Shown here one piece after another: positions 16,776 to 25,757 of a stretch of DNA of 54,043 nucleotides (position 1 is its first letter; each line of letters starts with the position of its first letter). The DNA lies in assembly GCA_964623505.1 (NCBI GenBank), contig CAZUSP010000001.1:1-54043 (forward strand), read 5' to 3'. The position numbers and the translations under genes were made by a program. Source of the stretch: CAZUSP01 sp964623505 (GTDB lineage Bacteria > Patescibacteriota > Minisyncoccia > Minisyncoccales > UBA1441). The notes beneath the pieces are model-generated. The model saw nothing but the letters and a program-made list of their open reading frames with translations, ran no database searches and was not told the DNA's origin.

Positions 16776-18164
16776 ATGTAGAAAAATAATTCTCTAAATC
16801 GAGGACAAGGTTTAATCGGGATAATTATTGTATTAGCTGTAGTCGGCTTATTTGCCGGCGGCTTATATTATTATCTCTCAAAACAAATCCCAGAAGTGCC
16901 AAAAATTTCCGAGAAGCCAGCTGAAGAAGTTGTTAAACCAGAAGAAGAAATCGTTCCTCCGCCAGAGAAAGAATTACCCAAGGAAGAAATTGCTCCAGAA
17001 GAAACAATTGAAGAAAAACCGGTTGTCTCAAAATGCGCCGATGGGACCCTCTATGGCCAATGCTCAACTAATAAACCAAAATATTGCCACAATGGAGTTC
17101 TAATTGATAAAGCTTCTTTATGCGGTTGTCCCTTTGGCTATAAAACTTCTGATAATCGATGCATACTTGATATCTCTATAAAATATAAAAAAATTGGGAT
17201 TGTTTATATTTCAGAGAGTAATGAAACTTATAATGCGAATTGACACACAGAACTATACCCTAACAAAAGTAAAATTGAAAACGCTTTAAATAACATCTTT
17301 AGCAAGAAAGGGATAAAATTTGTTGTTGATTTCTTGGGCGAATATAGGGCAAATAATCTTTGTTGGAATCCAGCCAAAGTAGCTTTTGAACGCGATAATC
17401 CAACCTTCCCCGGAACCTTTGAAAAAAGACTACGTCTTTATACAGAAATGCCAGGAAGTTGGATTGAGGTAGTGGATAATGATGTCTATTTCCCAAAAAG
17501 TGATGTTATTTTATGGTCAGACTGTCCTCCAGATAGATGTGAAGAACATAGCAAGCCCGATTTTCCTGATCTGAAATTTTTTAGAGCAGAATGTATTAGT
17601 AAACAGCACGCCTTATTAAAGAACGACCTAAACTGGATAACTCCTTTAATAGATACTCTCAAATCCAATAATTTAGACCTTTCTAATTACGATTACAAGA
17701 TCCTTGTTATGGGAAAATCAGGACCAATTATTCCTCAAGACGGGGAACGTGAAAAGTATCATTTTTGTACAACTGCGATGCACAGAATAGTGGGTTATAA
17801 TGCTGGCGCAATTGTAATGAGTGAAAATGGATTAAAAATGCCATCTTATTATTTTTGTGAGGGGCCTTATTCTGGTGGCGGGACTCCGGATACTATATTT
17901 AAGATGCCTGGATGGCAAGGAATAACCCATGAAGTTTTACATGCCTTTGGTGCCTGCGATGTTTATGAGGCTGGGATAGGAACTACTACTTGTAGAAATG
18001 AGGCGTTGAAATTGGAGTCAGCAGAGGAAGTTGATAAAAGTATTATGGCTAATGGTTGGGCTGGTTATTGTGGTAGACATAAAAGCAAGTATTCTTGCAC
18101 CATCGAGGATGCGGAAAAAATTTATCTTGATAGATATAATAGAATTAAATTAGGTCTGGAGTGA
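16776..18164 (+). pseudogene. Second membrane-anchored metallopeptidase, broken by TAG and TGA
   Basis: One frame of 463 codons starts with the ATG at 16776, is stopped at its second codon (TAG 16779-16781) and again by TGA at 17241-17243. The encoded product would have an anchor RGQGLIGIIIVLAVVGLFAG very like the 13620 gene, a Pro/Glu-rich linker, a small Cys-rich module (CADGTLYGQCSTNKPKYC), and HEVLHAFGACD, again HExxHxxGxxD. The intact piece 17334-18164 holds the zinc motif. Two different stop codons in one frame point to decay rather than recoding. Confidence 0.7.
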
Positions 18165-18238
18165 GGGAATTTTCTCAACACCAAGAACTCAACTTATCCA
18201 AGCTTTAGATCATTTTTAAATATGGTTAGTTTCCAACA

Positions 18239-18567
18239 TTTAACGCAACAGCGTGGCTATTAAGTTGATTAAATACCCATAAGGTTTTTGGAAATTAAGC
18301 ATGGCCCGAGGTCGTCCATTCAATAAGCCTCGCGCTTTCTTAACCTCATATCTGCTTGCTTTGCGAAAATCAGCCCCTTTAGGGAAGAATTGTCCGATCA
18401 AGTCGTTAGTGTTTTTATTTGTACTTCGTTCCCAGGGGCTTCTCGGGTGAGTGAAAGATACTCTGACACCTAATTTCTTCCGGCTCATCAAGATCTAATC
18501 TTTTGTAGTTTTTCACATGAATCTAACTTAATATTTTTGACATTTTACGCCAAATTGTTGCGTTAGA
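18239..18567 (-). mobile_element. Internally deleted IS30-family element (MITE-like, 329 bp)
   Basis: Ends TTTAACGCAACA (18239-18250) and TGTTGCGTTAGA (18556-18567) are inverted repeats with one mismatch. Between them, on the minus strand, are the beginning of a transposase (GTG at 18516, VKNYKRLDLDEPEEI) and, in another frame, its end (18240-18491: SFTHPRSPWERSTNKNTNDL ... FFPKGADF ... LLNGRPR), the IS30 catalytic-domain tail with its glutamate. The middle of the gene is missing, so the element cannot move by itself. Its stop codon lies inside the terminal repeat. Confidence 0.8.
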
Positions 18568-18605
18568 TTCTGGACACTAATTTGTTAAGTTGCTTGAGTT
18601 TAATT

Positions 18606-18639
18606 AAAAGTCAAAACCAACGATTGGCTTTTGACTTTT
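18606..18639 (+). terminator. Bidirectional hairpin before dnaG
   Basis: AAAAGTCAAAACCAA, CGA loop, TTGGCTTTTGACTTTT. The A-rich and T-rich flanks allow it to end transcription in either direction. It marks the right border of the AT-rich island. Confidence 0.6.
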
Positions 18640-18701
18640 CGAGCTATTAATTCCCAGAATCAAGGTTTATTTTCTTGTTGTCTCTGGTTGTTTGGGCTAA
18701 A

Positions 18702-20501
18702 ATGAACCCGATCATGACATCTTCGGCTCAAGAGGTTAAAAGTCGATTGGACATCATCGATATCATCGGGGAGTATTTGAAGTTGAGGAAAGTGGGCGCC
18801 GGATACCAGGCTCTTTGTCCTTTCCATAATGAGAAAACACCCTCTTTCTATATCTCCCCGGAAAGACAAACCTATAAGTGTTTTGGCTGCGGAGTTTATG
18901 GCGACATCTTTTCTTTTATCATGGAAATGGAGGGAGTTGATTTTAGAGAGGCCTTGCATCTCTTGGCCCGCCGGGCAGGAGTTGAGATAAGCCCGGCTAA
19001 TGCTCATCTCAGAAGCCAGCAACGAGTTCTTTTTGATATCTGCGAGAAATCAGCTTCTTTTTTCCAACACAATCTGGAGAAAGATGACACCGGTTTAATG
19101 GCCAAGAAATATCTGGAGGAGAGGGGATTGAAGCCGGAAACCATTCAAGAGTGGCGGCTGGGCTATGCGCCAGAAAAATGGACTGGGCTGTTGGAGTTTT
19201 TGATGAAAAATGACTTTCGAAAAGAAGAAGTGGTGGTGGCTGGAATGGCCGTCAAACATCCGGACAAGGGAACTGTTTATGATCGCTTTCGTGGACGCAT
19301 AATGTTCCCGATTGCCAACCTGCAGGGTCAGATCATCGGTTTTGGGGGTCGTATTTTTCAGGGTGATGAAGATTCAGCTAAATACATCAATACTCCGCAA
19401 ACTTTGATTTATGATAAGAGTCGTGTTTTATATGGATTGAATAAAGCCAAATCCTCAATTCGTGAAAAAAATCAGGTAATTTTAACCGAAGGATATACCG
19501 ATGTTATCATGAGTCATCAAGCTGGATTAAGCCAAACTGTGGCCAGTAGCGGCACCGCTTTGACCCACCAGCAGCTTGATATTATGAAACGCTATTCGGA
19601 GAATTTATTGATGGCCTTTGACATGGATAGTGCCGGTAATATGGCCACCCAAAGAGGCATTTCCCTGGCCGAAGAAGCTGGTTTTTTGATCCGGGTAGTC
19701 ACCATGGAGGCCGGACTTGATCCGGCTGATATTATCGCCAAGGATCCAAAGAAATGGGCCAAACAGGTTGAGCAGGCCAAATCTGTTTTTGATTTTTACT
19801 TTGAGATGGCCTTTCGGGATTATGATGCCAAAACCCAGGAAGGAAGAAGAAAGATCAGCCGGCTGATCGTTCCGCTTTTAGCCAGCGTGGTTGACCGAAT
19901 TGAGCAATCTCATTGGATCCAGGAGTTAGCGCGGCGGTTTAAAGTTGACGAAAATGATATCTGGGCTGAGTTAGAAAGAACCAGATTGGATAAAAACGAC
20001 GAAGCCGGGGCGGATCGGCCGGACCGGCCGATAGCCCGAGACCACCTTTCTCGCAAGGATCGTTTAGAGCGGAGAGTGGTCGGCATGTTATTGCAAGATG
20101 ATAAATACCATTGTTTGGTTGGCAAAAAAGATCTCCGGCTTTTTTCTCAATGGGCTCGTGATATAATTAATTGTCTGGAAGAGAATACTTTGGCCGAGAG
20201 GCGCTCGACTTCCCGTGATTTGGAGAACTTGTTGAATGTATTGGCCTTAGAGGTAGAAGCCGATCAGATCAATATTGATGAGGAAATGGGGCTTTGTCTG
20301 ATGGAGCTGCAAAGAATGATGATACAAGAAGAGATGCGCAAGTTAACCGAACAGATTGCTCAAGCCGAGAGAGAACAAAAGCCCCGCAAGGCTCAACTTT
20401 TTATGAAGGAACTGCATCGGTTAAGCCAAGAATTAAATCAAAATCATGCTTCAAAAGGAAAAGATCAAAAAAACAAAGACAACTCACGAGAAAAGGCTTG
20501 A
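18702..20501 (+). CDS. dnaG: DNA primase DnaG
   Basis: About 599 residues. The CHC2 zinc finger is CPFH ... CFGCG near residues 33-55; the Toprim core shows LTEGYTDVIMSHQAG and MAFDMDSAGNMATQRG (acidic metal sites). It lays RNA primers at the replication fork. I take the ATG at 18702 (MNPIMTSSAQEVK); an open frame back to 18675 lacks conserved sequence. The last third is the helicase-binding part, rich in Lys and Glu. It overlaps rpoD by 56 bases. Confidence 0.96.
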   Translation: MNPIMTSSAQEVKSRLDIIDIIGEYLKLRKVGAGYQALCPFHNEKTPSFYISPERQTYKCFGCGVYGDIFSFIMEMEGVDFREALHLLARRAGVEISPANAHLRSQQRVLFDICEKSASFFQHNLEKDDTGLMAKKYLEERGLKPETIQEWRLGYAPEKWTGLLEFLMKNDFRKEEVVVAGMAVKHPDKGTVYDRFRGRIMFPIANLQGQIIGFGGRIFQGDEDSAKYINTPQTLIYDKSRVLYGLNKAKSSIREKNQVILTEGYTDVIMSHQAGLSQTVASSGTALTHQQLDIMKRYSENLLMAFDMDSAGNMATQRGISLAEEAGFLIRVVTMEAGLDPADIIAKDPKKWAKQVEQAKSVFDFYFEMAFRDYDAKTQEGRRKISRLIVPLLASVVDRIEQSHWIQELARRFKVDENDIWAELERTRLDKNDEAGADRPDRPIARDHLSRKDRLERRVVGMLLQDDKYHCLVGKKDLRLFSQWARDIINCLEENTLAERRSTSRDLENLLNVLALEVEADQINIDEEMGLCLMELQRMMIQEEMRKLTEQIAQAEREQKPRKAQLFMKELHRLSQELNQNHASKGKDQKNKDNSREKA

Positions 20502-21522
20502 GGTCTTGGCGGACAAGGTCCGAAACCGGGGTTTTGTGACGGAAGATGAGATCAATTACGCTTTTCCCCGGCTGAAAATTGATGTCAAAAAGATGACGGC
20601 GACCTATCGTTTTCTGGAGAATGAAGGCGTCAAGATCAAGCCCAAGGTTTCTTATTTATCTGGCGAAACAGAGGTGGAAAAAGGCGGAGCCGCCAAAATA
20701 GATCCGGTTCAGGCCTACCTGCAGGAGATCGGTCGAACAGAATTGATTGATGCCGACGAAGAGAAGGTACTTTCCAAAAAGATCAAAAAAGGAAACAAAG
20801 AGGCCAAGCAAAAACTGATCCGAGCCAATCTGCGGTTGGTGGTTTCGATTGCCAAGAAGTATGCCAACCGAACAACTAAATTAAGCCTGCTGGATCTGAT
20901 CCAGGAAGGTAATCTGGGTCTGTTCCGAGCCGCCGAGAAGTTTGACTGGCGTCGCGGCTATAAATTCTCAACCTATGCCACTTGGTGGATTCGCCAGGCC
21001 ATTACTCGGGCCCTGGCCAACCACGCCCGAACCATCCGCATTCCAGTTCATATGATTGAGAAGATTACCAAGTACACCAAGGTCAGCCGAGGGCTTCAGA
21101 GGACTCTGGGCCGAGAGCCCTTTGCGGAAGAAGTGGCAGCCGAGATGAGAATCTCCGCGGAAAAAGCTCATCAGATAATGGAGATATCGCGTGAAGTGGT
21201 TTCTCTGGAAAAACCGGTTGGTCATGATGACGAATCAAGCTCATTGATTGATTTCATTGAGAACAAAGATACGGCTCCTCCGTCTGATCCGGCGGCTCGT
21301 AATTTGTTGAGAGAAAGAATCAATGCCATGTTGGTTGATCTGACGGCTCGGGAGAGGGAGATATTAGCGATGCGTTTTGGTCTAGAAGATGGCCGCCCCA
21401 AGACCTTGGAAGAGGTTGGCGAACGGTTTAATGTCACTCGAGAAAGAATTCGTCAGATTCAGGTCAAAGCTCTGGAGAGAATGAGGTCCGACCGGTCTCT
21501 GAAACAACTAGAGGATTATTGA
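20446..21522 (+). CDS. rpoD: Primary RNA polymerase sigma factor (sigma-70)
   Basis: 358 residues. A short region 1.1 (VLADKVRNRGFVTEDEINYAF) is followed by region 1.2 (DPVQAYLQEIGR), region 2 (LRLVVSIAKKYANR, LIQEGNLGLFRAAEKFDWRRGYKFSTYATWWIRQAI), region 3 and region 4.2 (LEEVGERFNVTRERIRQIQ). Core housekeeping sigma that recognises -35/-10 promoters like those found in this window. Its start lies inside dnaG (56-base overlap), giving the ancient dnaG-rpoD pair. Confidence 0.97.
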   Translation: MLQKEKIKKTKTTHEKRLEVLADKVRNRGFVTEDEINYAFPRLKIDVKKMTATYRFLENEGVKIKPKVSYLSGETEVEKGGAAKIDPVQAYLQEIGRTELIDADEEKVLSKKIKKGNKEAKQKLIRANLRLVVSIAKKYANRTTKLSLLDLIQEGNLGLFRAAEKFDWRRGYKFSTYATWWIRQAITRALANHARTIRIPVHMIEKITKYTKVSRGLQRTLGREPFAEEVAAEMRISAEKAHQIMEISREVVSLEKPVGHDDESSSLIDFIENKDTAPPSDPAARNLLRERINAMLVDLTAREREILAMRFGLEDGRPKTLEEVGERFNVTRERIRQIQVKALERMRSDRSLKQLEDY

Positions 21523-21566
21523 CCCAACTCTTGAAAATTTCCCAATATCCTATACATTATATATAT

Positions 21567-21870
21567 TCCGGGGTAGCTCAATGGTAGAGCGACGCGCTGT
21601 GAGAACGCAGCTTTCACGGGAGACCGTGATTGAAAAACAAGGTGAAAACGGTGAAGCCCTTCAGGGGGTGATACCGTGCCAAGTTCCGGATCGGTCCGGA
21701 AAAGGTGTAGAGACTATCCGCTTTGAGGAGTACCCGGTTGTTATGTGCCGGGGAAGCGCCTTGCACCCTAACGTTTACGGCGAAGGGTGATGATATAGTC
21801 CACTCCCTTTGGAAACACAGGGGTTAGTGTAACGCGTTGGCTGTCGGTTCGAGTCCGACCCCCGGAGCCA
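21567..21870 (+). tRNA. tRNA-Asn(GUU) interrupted by a group I intron
   Basis: Exon 1 is 21567-21600 and exon 2 is 21830-21870. Joined, they form a normal tRNA: acceptor TCCGGGG with CCCCGGA, D stem GCTC/GAGC, anticodon stem ACGCG/CGCGT, loop CTGTTAA (anticodon GTT, Asn), T stem GTCGG/CCGAC with loop TTCGAGT, discriminator G and encoded CCA. The 229-nt interruption falls between positions 35 and 36, inside the anticodon, so the gene is useless unless spliced. The inverted-repeat-bounded MEP gene block begins directly after it. Confidence 0.92.
21601..21829 (+). ncRNA. Self-splicing group I intron, 229 nt, no ORF
   Basis: The exon ends in U and the intron ends in G, as group I requires. The intron's GCAGC (21607-21611) pairs with exon GCTGT (21596-21600) to form P1 with a U.G pair at the splice site. 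The conserved P7 halves are AGACTAT (21711-21717) and ATAGTCC (near 21794-21801). Length and the core pattern resemble the small IC3-type introns of bacterial tRNA genes. No homing endonuclease is encoded. Subtype is inferred. Confidence 0.9.
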
Positions 21871-21889
21871 GCATATCAGATACGAACTT

Positions 21890-22112
21890 GGCTTCGGAAT
21901 TAAAACAGGAACAAACTTTTGATATTATTTTACCGAATTTAGTCCACAAATCCAAGAGACGAAACCTGACCTGACGAATTGCTCGCCGCCTATGGCGGCG
22001 GGCGGAAAAACCTGTCGGCTCGCGGGCAAAAAGTTTTCTCCCCCGAAACTCCTCCATTTGCCCGCTCGCCGGAAATTTATTTTCTAAATAGAAAGTCCTG
22101 TTCGCTGAAACA
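21890..22112 (+). repeat. Left inverted repeat of the MEP gene block
   Basis: About 220 bp. Its reverse complement aligns with 25426-25640 over most of its length, with runs such as CTTGGATTTGTGGA, AATTCGGTAAAATAAT and TTTTGCCCGCGAGCCGAC shared. It also holds its own short palindrome (CGCCGCC...GGCGGCG). Confidence 0.8.
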
Positions 22113-22116
22113 TTGT

Positions 22117-23178
22117 TCACTTGATTGATTTTTTCAATTCTTTGATAAACTCATTAAATAATTTTTTTTCGGGCACTTTTTTAACGACTACGCCCTTTTT
22201 AACAATCAAACCGACTTTCTTCCCTCCCACAATTGCTAAATCCGCTTCTCTCGCCTCGCCCACACCGTTGACCACGCAACCCATCACGGCCAAATGTATG
22301 TCTTTGTCGATTGACTGGGTGGCTTTTTCTACCTTTTCCACCAGTTTTACTAAATTAATTTCGGTTCTGCCACAAGTTGGGCAACTGGTAATCATCACAC
22401 CTCTTTTTCTTATTTTCAAAGACTTCAAAATCTCCCATGCGGCCCTAACTTCTTCTTCCGGTGGCGCGCATAAAGAAACTCTTAAAGTATCACCAATTCC
22501 TTCCTCAAGCAAAATCCCTAGACCGATAGCTGACATCACTGTGCCGTGAAAAGCTGTTCCTGCCTCGGTGATACCAAGATGTAAGGGATAATCAACTTTT
22601 TGAGACAACAGTCGGTAAGCGGCTACCGTCCTCTTAACATCGGAAGCTTTCAAAGAAACGATGATATCTTGAAAATTGTATTTTTCCAAAATTTTAATGT
22701 GTCTCATGGCTGATTCCACCATCGCTTCAGCGGTTGCCTTGCCACCATATTTTAAAAGTAAGTCTTTTTCTAGGGAACCAGCGTTAACGCCAATCCGAAT
22801 CGGGATTTTCTTTTTTTGGGCAGCCAAAACCACGGCTTTAATTTTTTCTTCATTGCCAATGTTGCCGGGATTAATTCTTAACTCATCAACGTTCTGGTTA
22901 ATTGCTTCCAAAGCTAGCTCAGCCGAAAAGTGAATATCCGCCACTAAGGGAAGATTAATTTGTCTTTTGATTTGACCCAACACTTGGGCGGCTTTCATAT
23001 CGGGAACGGCTACCCTAATTATTTCGCAGCCAATCTTCTCCAGTTTTTTAATTTGTTTGACTGTAGCCTTAATGTCTCGGGTGTCTGTTTTAGTCATTGA
23101 CTGAACCGAAATTGGGGCATTGCCGCCGATAAAAATATTACCCACTTTAATTTTCTTTGTTTTTTTTCTTTGAATCAT
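22117..23178 (-). CDS. ispG: 4-hydroxy-3-methylbut-2-en-1-yl diphosphate synthase IspG
   Basis: 353 residues. The TIM-barrel part shows PISVQSMTKTDTRD, LVADIHFSAELALEA and ELRINPGNIG; the C-terminal iron-sulfur part shows SCPTCGRTEINL and MGCVVNGVGEA, giving the three Cys for the 4Fe-4S cluster. It converts MEcPP to HMBPP in the MEP isoprenoid pathway. Last gene of a minus-strand operon ispE-dxr-ispH'-ispG; its start overlaps the ispH fragment by 32 bases. Lys-rich, AT-rich codon use differs from dnaG and rpoD nearby. Confidence 0.96.
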   Translation of the reverse strand: MIQRKKTKKIKVGNIFIGGNAPISVQSMTKTDTRDIKATVKQIKKLEKIGCEIIRVAVPDMKAAQVLGQIKRQINLPLVADIHFSAELALEAINQNVDELRINPGNIGNEEKIKAVVLAAQKKKIPIRIGVNAGSLEKDLLLKYGGKATAEAMVESAMRHIKILEKYNFQDIIVSLKASDVKRTVAAYRLLSQKVDYPLHLGITEAGTAFHGTVMSAIGLGILLEEGIGDTLRVSLCAPPEEEVRAAWEILKSLKIRKRGVMITSCPTCGRTEINLVKLVEKVEKATQSIDKDIHLAVMGCVVNGVGEAREADLAIVGGKKVGLIVKKGVVVKKVPEKKLFNEFIKELKKSIK

Positions 23179-23536
23179 AAATTTTTAATTTTTTTACTAC
23201 CTTGTTGATTATCCAATTAGGAGTTGAAGTGCCCGCACTAATGCCTACATTTTTTATATTCTCAAACCACTCTTTTTTTAAATCTCTGGTTGTTTTCACA
23301 AAAAAAGTTTTGGGATTAATTTTTGAACTAATTTGGTAAAGCCGCTTGGTATTAGTGCTGATGGACGAACCAATAATTAAAACCACATTAAGTTTTTTAG
23401 CTAATTTTCTTATTTCTGCCTGCCTTTTAGAGCTTGTCTGACAAATAGTATTAAAAATTGCAATCTGGGAAATTTTTCTTTTAGCAATTTTCTCGAGTTC
23501 TTTAAATTTCTCGAATAAAATGATAGAGATATTCAT
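23147..23536 (-). pseudogene. ispH: C-terminal half of IspH (HMBPP reductase)
   Basis: About 129 residues from the ATG at 23536, which overlaps the dxr stop as ATGA. FNTICQTSSKRQ contains the third cluster Cys, GSSISTNTKRLYQI and VGISAGTSTPNWII are the conserved C-terminal motifs. The N-terminal half, with the first two cluster Cys residues and the catalytic His and Glu, is absent. The fragment is neatly seated in the operon with coupled starts. It is either a remnant of a deletion or half of a split protein whose partner lies elsewhere; a remnant is more likely. Confidence 0.8.
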
Positions 23537-24612
23537 TTCAATTGATTCCTTGCCCAATCTTTAACCTTTAGAATTTCTTTCAGGGTTGGGTTAAAAATCG
23601 GCTTATGGATTTTTAGAATTCTTTTAATAATTTTGGAGATATCTAAAAAATTAATTTTATTTTCCAAAAACATTTCTACCGCTATTTCATCAGCAAAATT
23701 TAGGGCGGCCGGCATTGTCCCACCAATTTGGCCGGCTTGATAAGCATAACCCAAGCAAGGAAAGGTTTTTAGATCTGGTTTTTGGAAAGTTAAATTTTTA
23801 ATCTCTACTAAATCCAAATTTTTCCAAGAATTTTTGGGTCGCCGAGGATAAAAAAGGGCGTATTGAATTGGGAGCCGCATATCTGGTCGGGAAAGCAAAG
23901 CCTTTACGGTTCCGTCATTAAATTCCACCATTGAGTGGACAATCCCTTCAGGGTGAACCAGAACTTCAATTTTTTCAAGAGGCAGGTCAAAAAGATAATG
24001 AGCTTCCAGCACCTCAAAACCCTTGTTCATTAAAGTTGCCGAATCAACGGTAATCTTCGGTCCCATCTTCCAAACCGGATGAGATAAAACTTGTTCTCTT
24101 TTAACTTTTTTTAAATCATCTTTTTTCCGGTTCCGGAAAGGCCCCCCAGAACAGGTCAGGATAATTCTCTTAATTGTGTTTTTATCCTCTCCCCGTAGAC
24201 ACTGGAAAATAGCCGAGTGTTCCGAATCAAGGGGAAAAAGCGAAGTTTTATACTTTTTTAAAGCTTTATTTATCAGGGGACCGGCTGCCACCAAAACTTC
24301 TTTGGTAGCTAAGAAAATCATTTTTTTCTTTTCAATGGCCTTGAGGATGGCTCCTAGGGCTGCTGTTCCCGGGATAGCCACTGCTACGCTATCTACCCGG
24401 GAATGACTGACTAATTTCTCAAGAGATTTTTGGCCGTCTTTCTCAAGAACAACCATTTTCGGCTTAAATTCTTTTATTTGAGAAATTAGTTCGGCTGTTT
24501 TGTCTTTTGCGGCAACACCTATTATCTTGTAGATTGCTGGATGAGCCCTGATTACTTCTAAGACTTGTTTGCCCACCGAGCCGGTGGAGCCCAAAATAAC
24601 AATGTTTTTCAT
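23533..24612 (-). CDS. dxr: 1-deoxy-D-xylulose 5-phosphate reductoisomerase
   Basis: About 359 residues from the ATG at 24612. NADPH motif GSTGSVGKQ; substrate and metal motifs ATKEVLVAAG, PLDSEHSAIFQCL, SGGPFR, MGPKITVDSATLMNKGFE and VHPEGIVHSMVEF. It makes MEP from DXP, the first committed step of the pathway. Overlaps ispE upstream and the ispH fragment downstream by 4 bases each. No dxs, ispD or ispF is in the window. Confidence 0.96.
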   Translation of the reverse strand: MKNIVILGSTGSVGKQVLEVIRAHPAIYKIIGVAAKDKTAELISQIKEFKPKMVVLEKDGQKSLEKLVSHSRVDSVAVAIPGTAALGAILKAIEKKKMIFLATKEVLVAAGPLINKALKKYKTSLFPLDSEHSAIFQCLRGEDKNTIKRIILTCSGGPFRNRKKDDLKKVKREQVLSHPVWKMGPKITVDSATLMNKGFEVLEAHYLFDLPLEKIEVLVHPEGIVHSMVEFNDGTVKALLSRPDMRLPIQYALFYPRRPKNSWKNLDLVEIKNLTFQKPDLKTFPCLGYAYQAGQIGGTMPAALNFADEIAVEMFLENKINFLDISKIIKRILKIHKPIFNPTLKEILKVKDWARNQLK

Positions 24613-25385
24613 AAAACTTTCATTGCTTCTTTTTGCGGATGACAAATAAAAATATCGCCGTTAAATTCAGGGTAACCTTCGGCAATTTTTTTGACTAGTT
24701 GGTAATCGTTAACCTGACAAAAAACCGTTGGCCCGGAACCCGAAAGACGAGGTTTTAAATAAAATTTACTAAAATACCTCTTTAATTTTTTAATTTCTGG
24801 GCAAATATTTTCACAAATAGCTAAAAAATCTTTTCCTGTTTTATCGTATAGTTCATACATCATCTTGGTTTCAATTCTTTTGTGGGGCCGAAAAAGAACA
24901 AAAAATTTTGACACCCTGATTTTAATCGGTTTTATTCTTTCTCCTTTTCCGCTTACCCGACAAGTACCGCCATAAAGAAAGAATGGGACATCAGCCCCGA
25001 TTTTTATGCCGATTTTGGCTAGTTCTCTCTTGTTTAAATTTAAATTATAGAGCAAATTTAAACCAACCAAAGTCGCCGCCGCATCGGTACTGCCCCCACC
25101 TAAGCCGGCGGAAATAGGAATAACTTTTTGTAAATGAATCTGGCAAGGTAATTCCTTCTTAACTGTTTTTTCCAAAAGATTTTTCGCCTTTAAAATAATG
25201 TTTTCAGATTCGGGACAGATAATGCTGCCCGAAAAATAATTTCTTGTTTTTTCTATTAATAGAAAATCGGCCAGATCGATTGACTGGAAAGTGCTTTCAA
25301 TATTATGATAGCCATCTGGTCTTTTGCCCAAAATCTTAAGATTAAGGTTTATTTTCGCATTTGCTTGAATTAAAATCGATTTCAT
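24609..25385 (-). CDS. ispE: 4-diphosphocytidyl-2-C-methyl-D-erythritol kinase IspE
   Basis: 258 residues, GHMP kinase fold. AKINLNLKILGKRPDGYHNI at the N-terminus, the ATP loop PISAGLGGGSTDAAATL, and LSGSGPTVFC near the C-terminus. It phosphorylates CDP-ME in the MEP pathway. First gene of the operon, followed by dxr with a 4-base overlap. The right inverted repeat starts about 40 bases upstream. Confidence 0.95.
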   Translation of the reverse strand: MKSILIQANAKINLNLKILGKRPDGYHNIESTFQSIDLADFLLIEKTRNYFSGSIICPESENIILKAKNLLEKTVKKELPCQIHLQKVIPISAGLGGGSTDAAATLVGLNLLYNLNLNKRELAKIGIKIGADVPFFLYGGTCRVSGKGERIKPIKIRVSKFFVLFRPHKRIETKMMYELYDKTGKDFLAICENICPEIKKLKRYFSKFYLKPRLSGSGPTVFCQVNDYQLVKKIAEGYPEFNGDIFICHPQKEAMKVL

Positions 25386-25425
25386 GCTTTTATTATATCA
25401 AATTTTACTAACTAGAGAATAAATA

Positions 25426-25640
25426 ATGTTTTGACAGATAGGACTTTCTGTCTGGAAAATAAATTTTTGGGCAAGTGGGCAAAAATGGAGGGGTTTTAGG
25501 AGTTTTAATTTCCCCGGAGGTTTTTTGCCCGCGAGCCGACGAGTTTTCCTATTAGTTTAAATTTCATTTCTTGGATTTGTGGATTAAATTCGGTAAAATA
25601 ATTTCAGAAGTTTGTTGCTGTTTCAATTTCGGACCGGGCG
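25426..25640 (-). repeat. Right inverted repeat of the MEP gene block
   Basis: Inverted partner of 21890-22112, about 75-80 percent identical by eye. The sequence between 25640 and 25757 shows no gene. Confidence 0.8.
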
Positions 25641-25757
25641 ACACCAAAAGGTCGAGCGACAATTGGTCTTAACAATCAAATAATTTTACCATTGAATATT
25701 TCTTGGCTTTCCCAAATTTCGATTGGAAAAGAGGGAGTCATTTCTATCCTTAATTCT

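Noticed and set aside
17241..17243. TGA read as a sense codon (Gly or Trp)
   Set aside because: Several intact genes here end in TGA, and other genes in the island carry TAA and TAG interruptions, so decay is simpler.
21824..22120. 98-residue minus-strand open frame over the tRNA-Asn 3' exon and left inverted repeat
   Set aside because: It begins and ends in non-coding sequence and contains the GVGLEPTA-like peptide typical of translated antisense tRNA.
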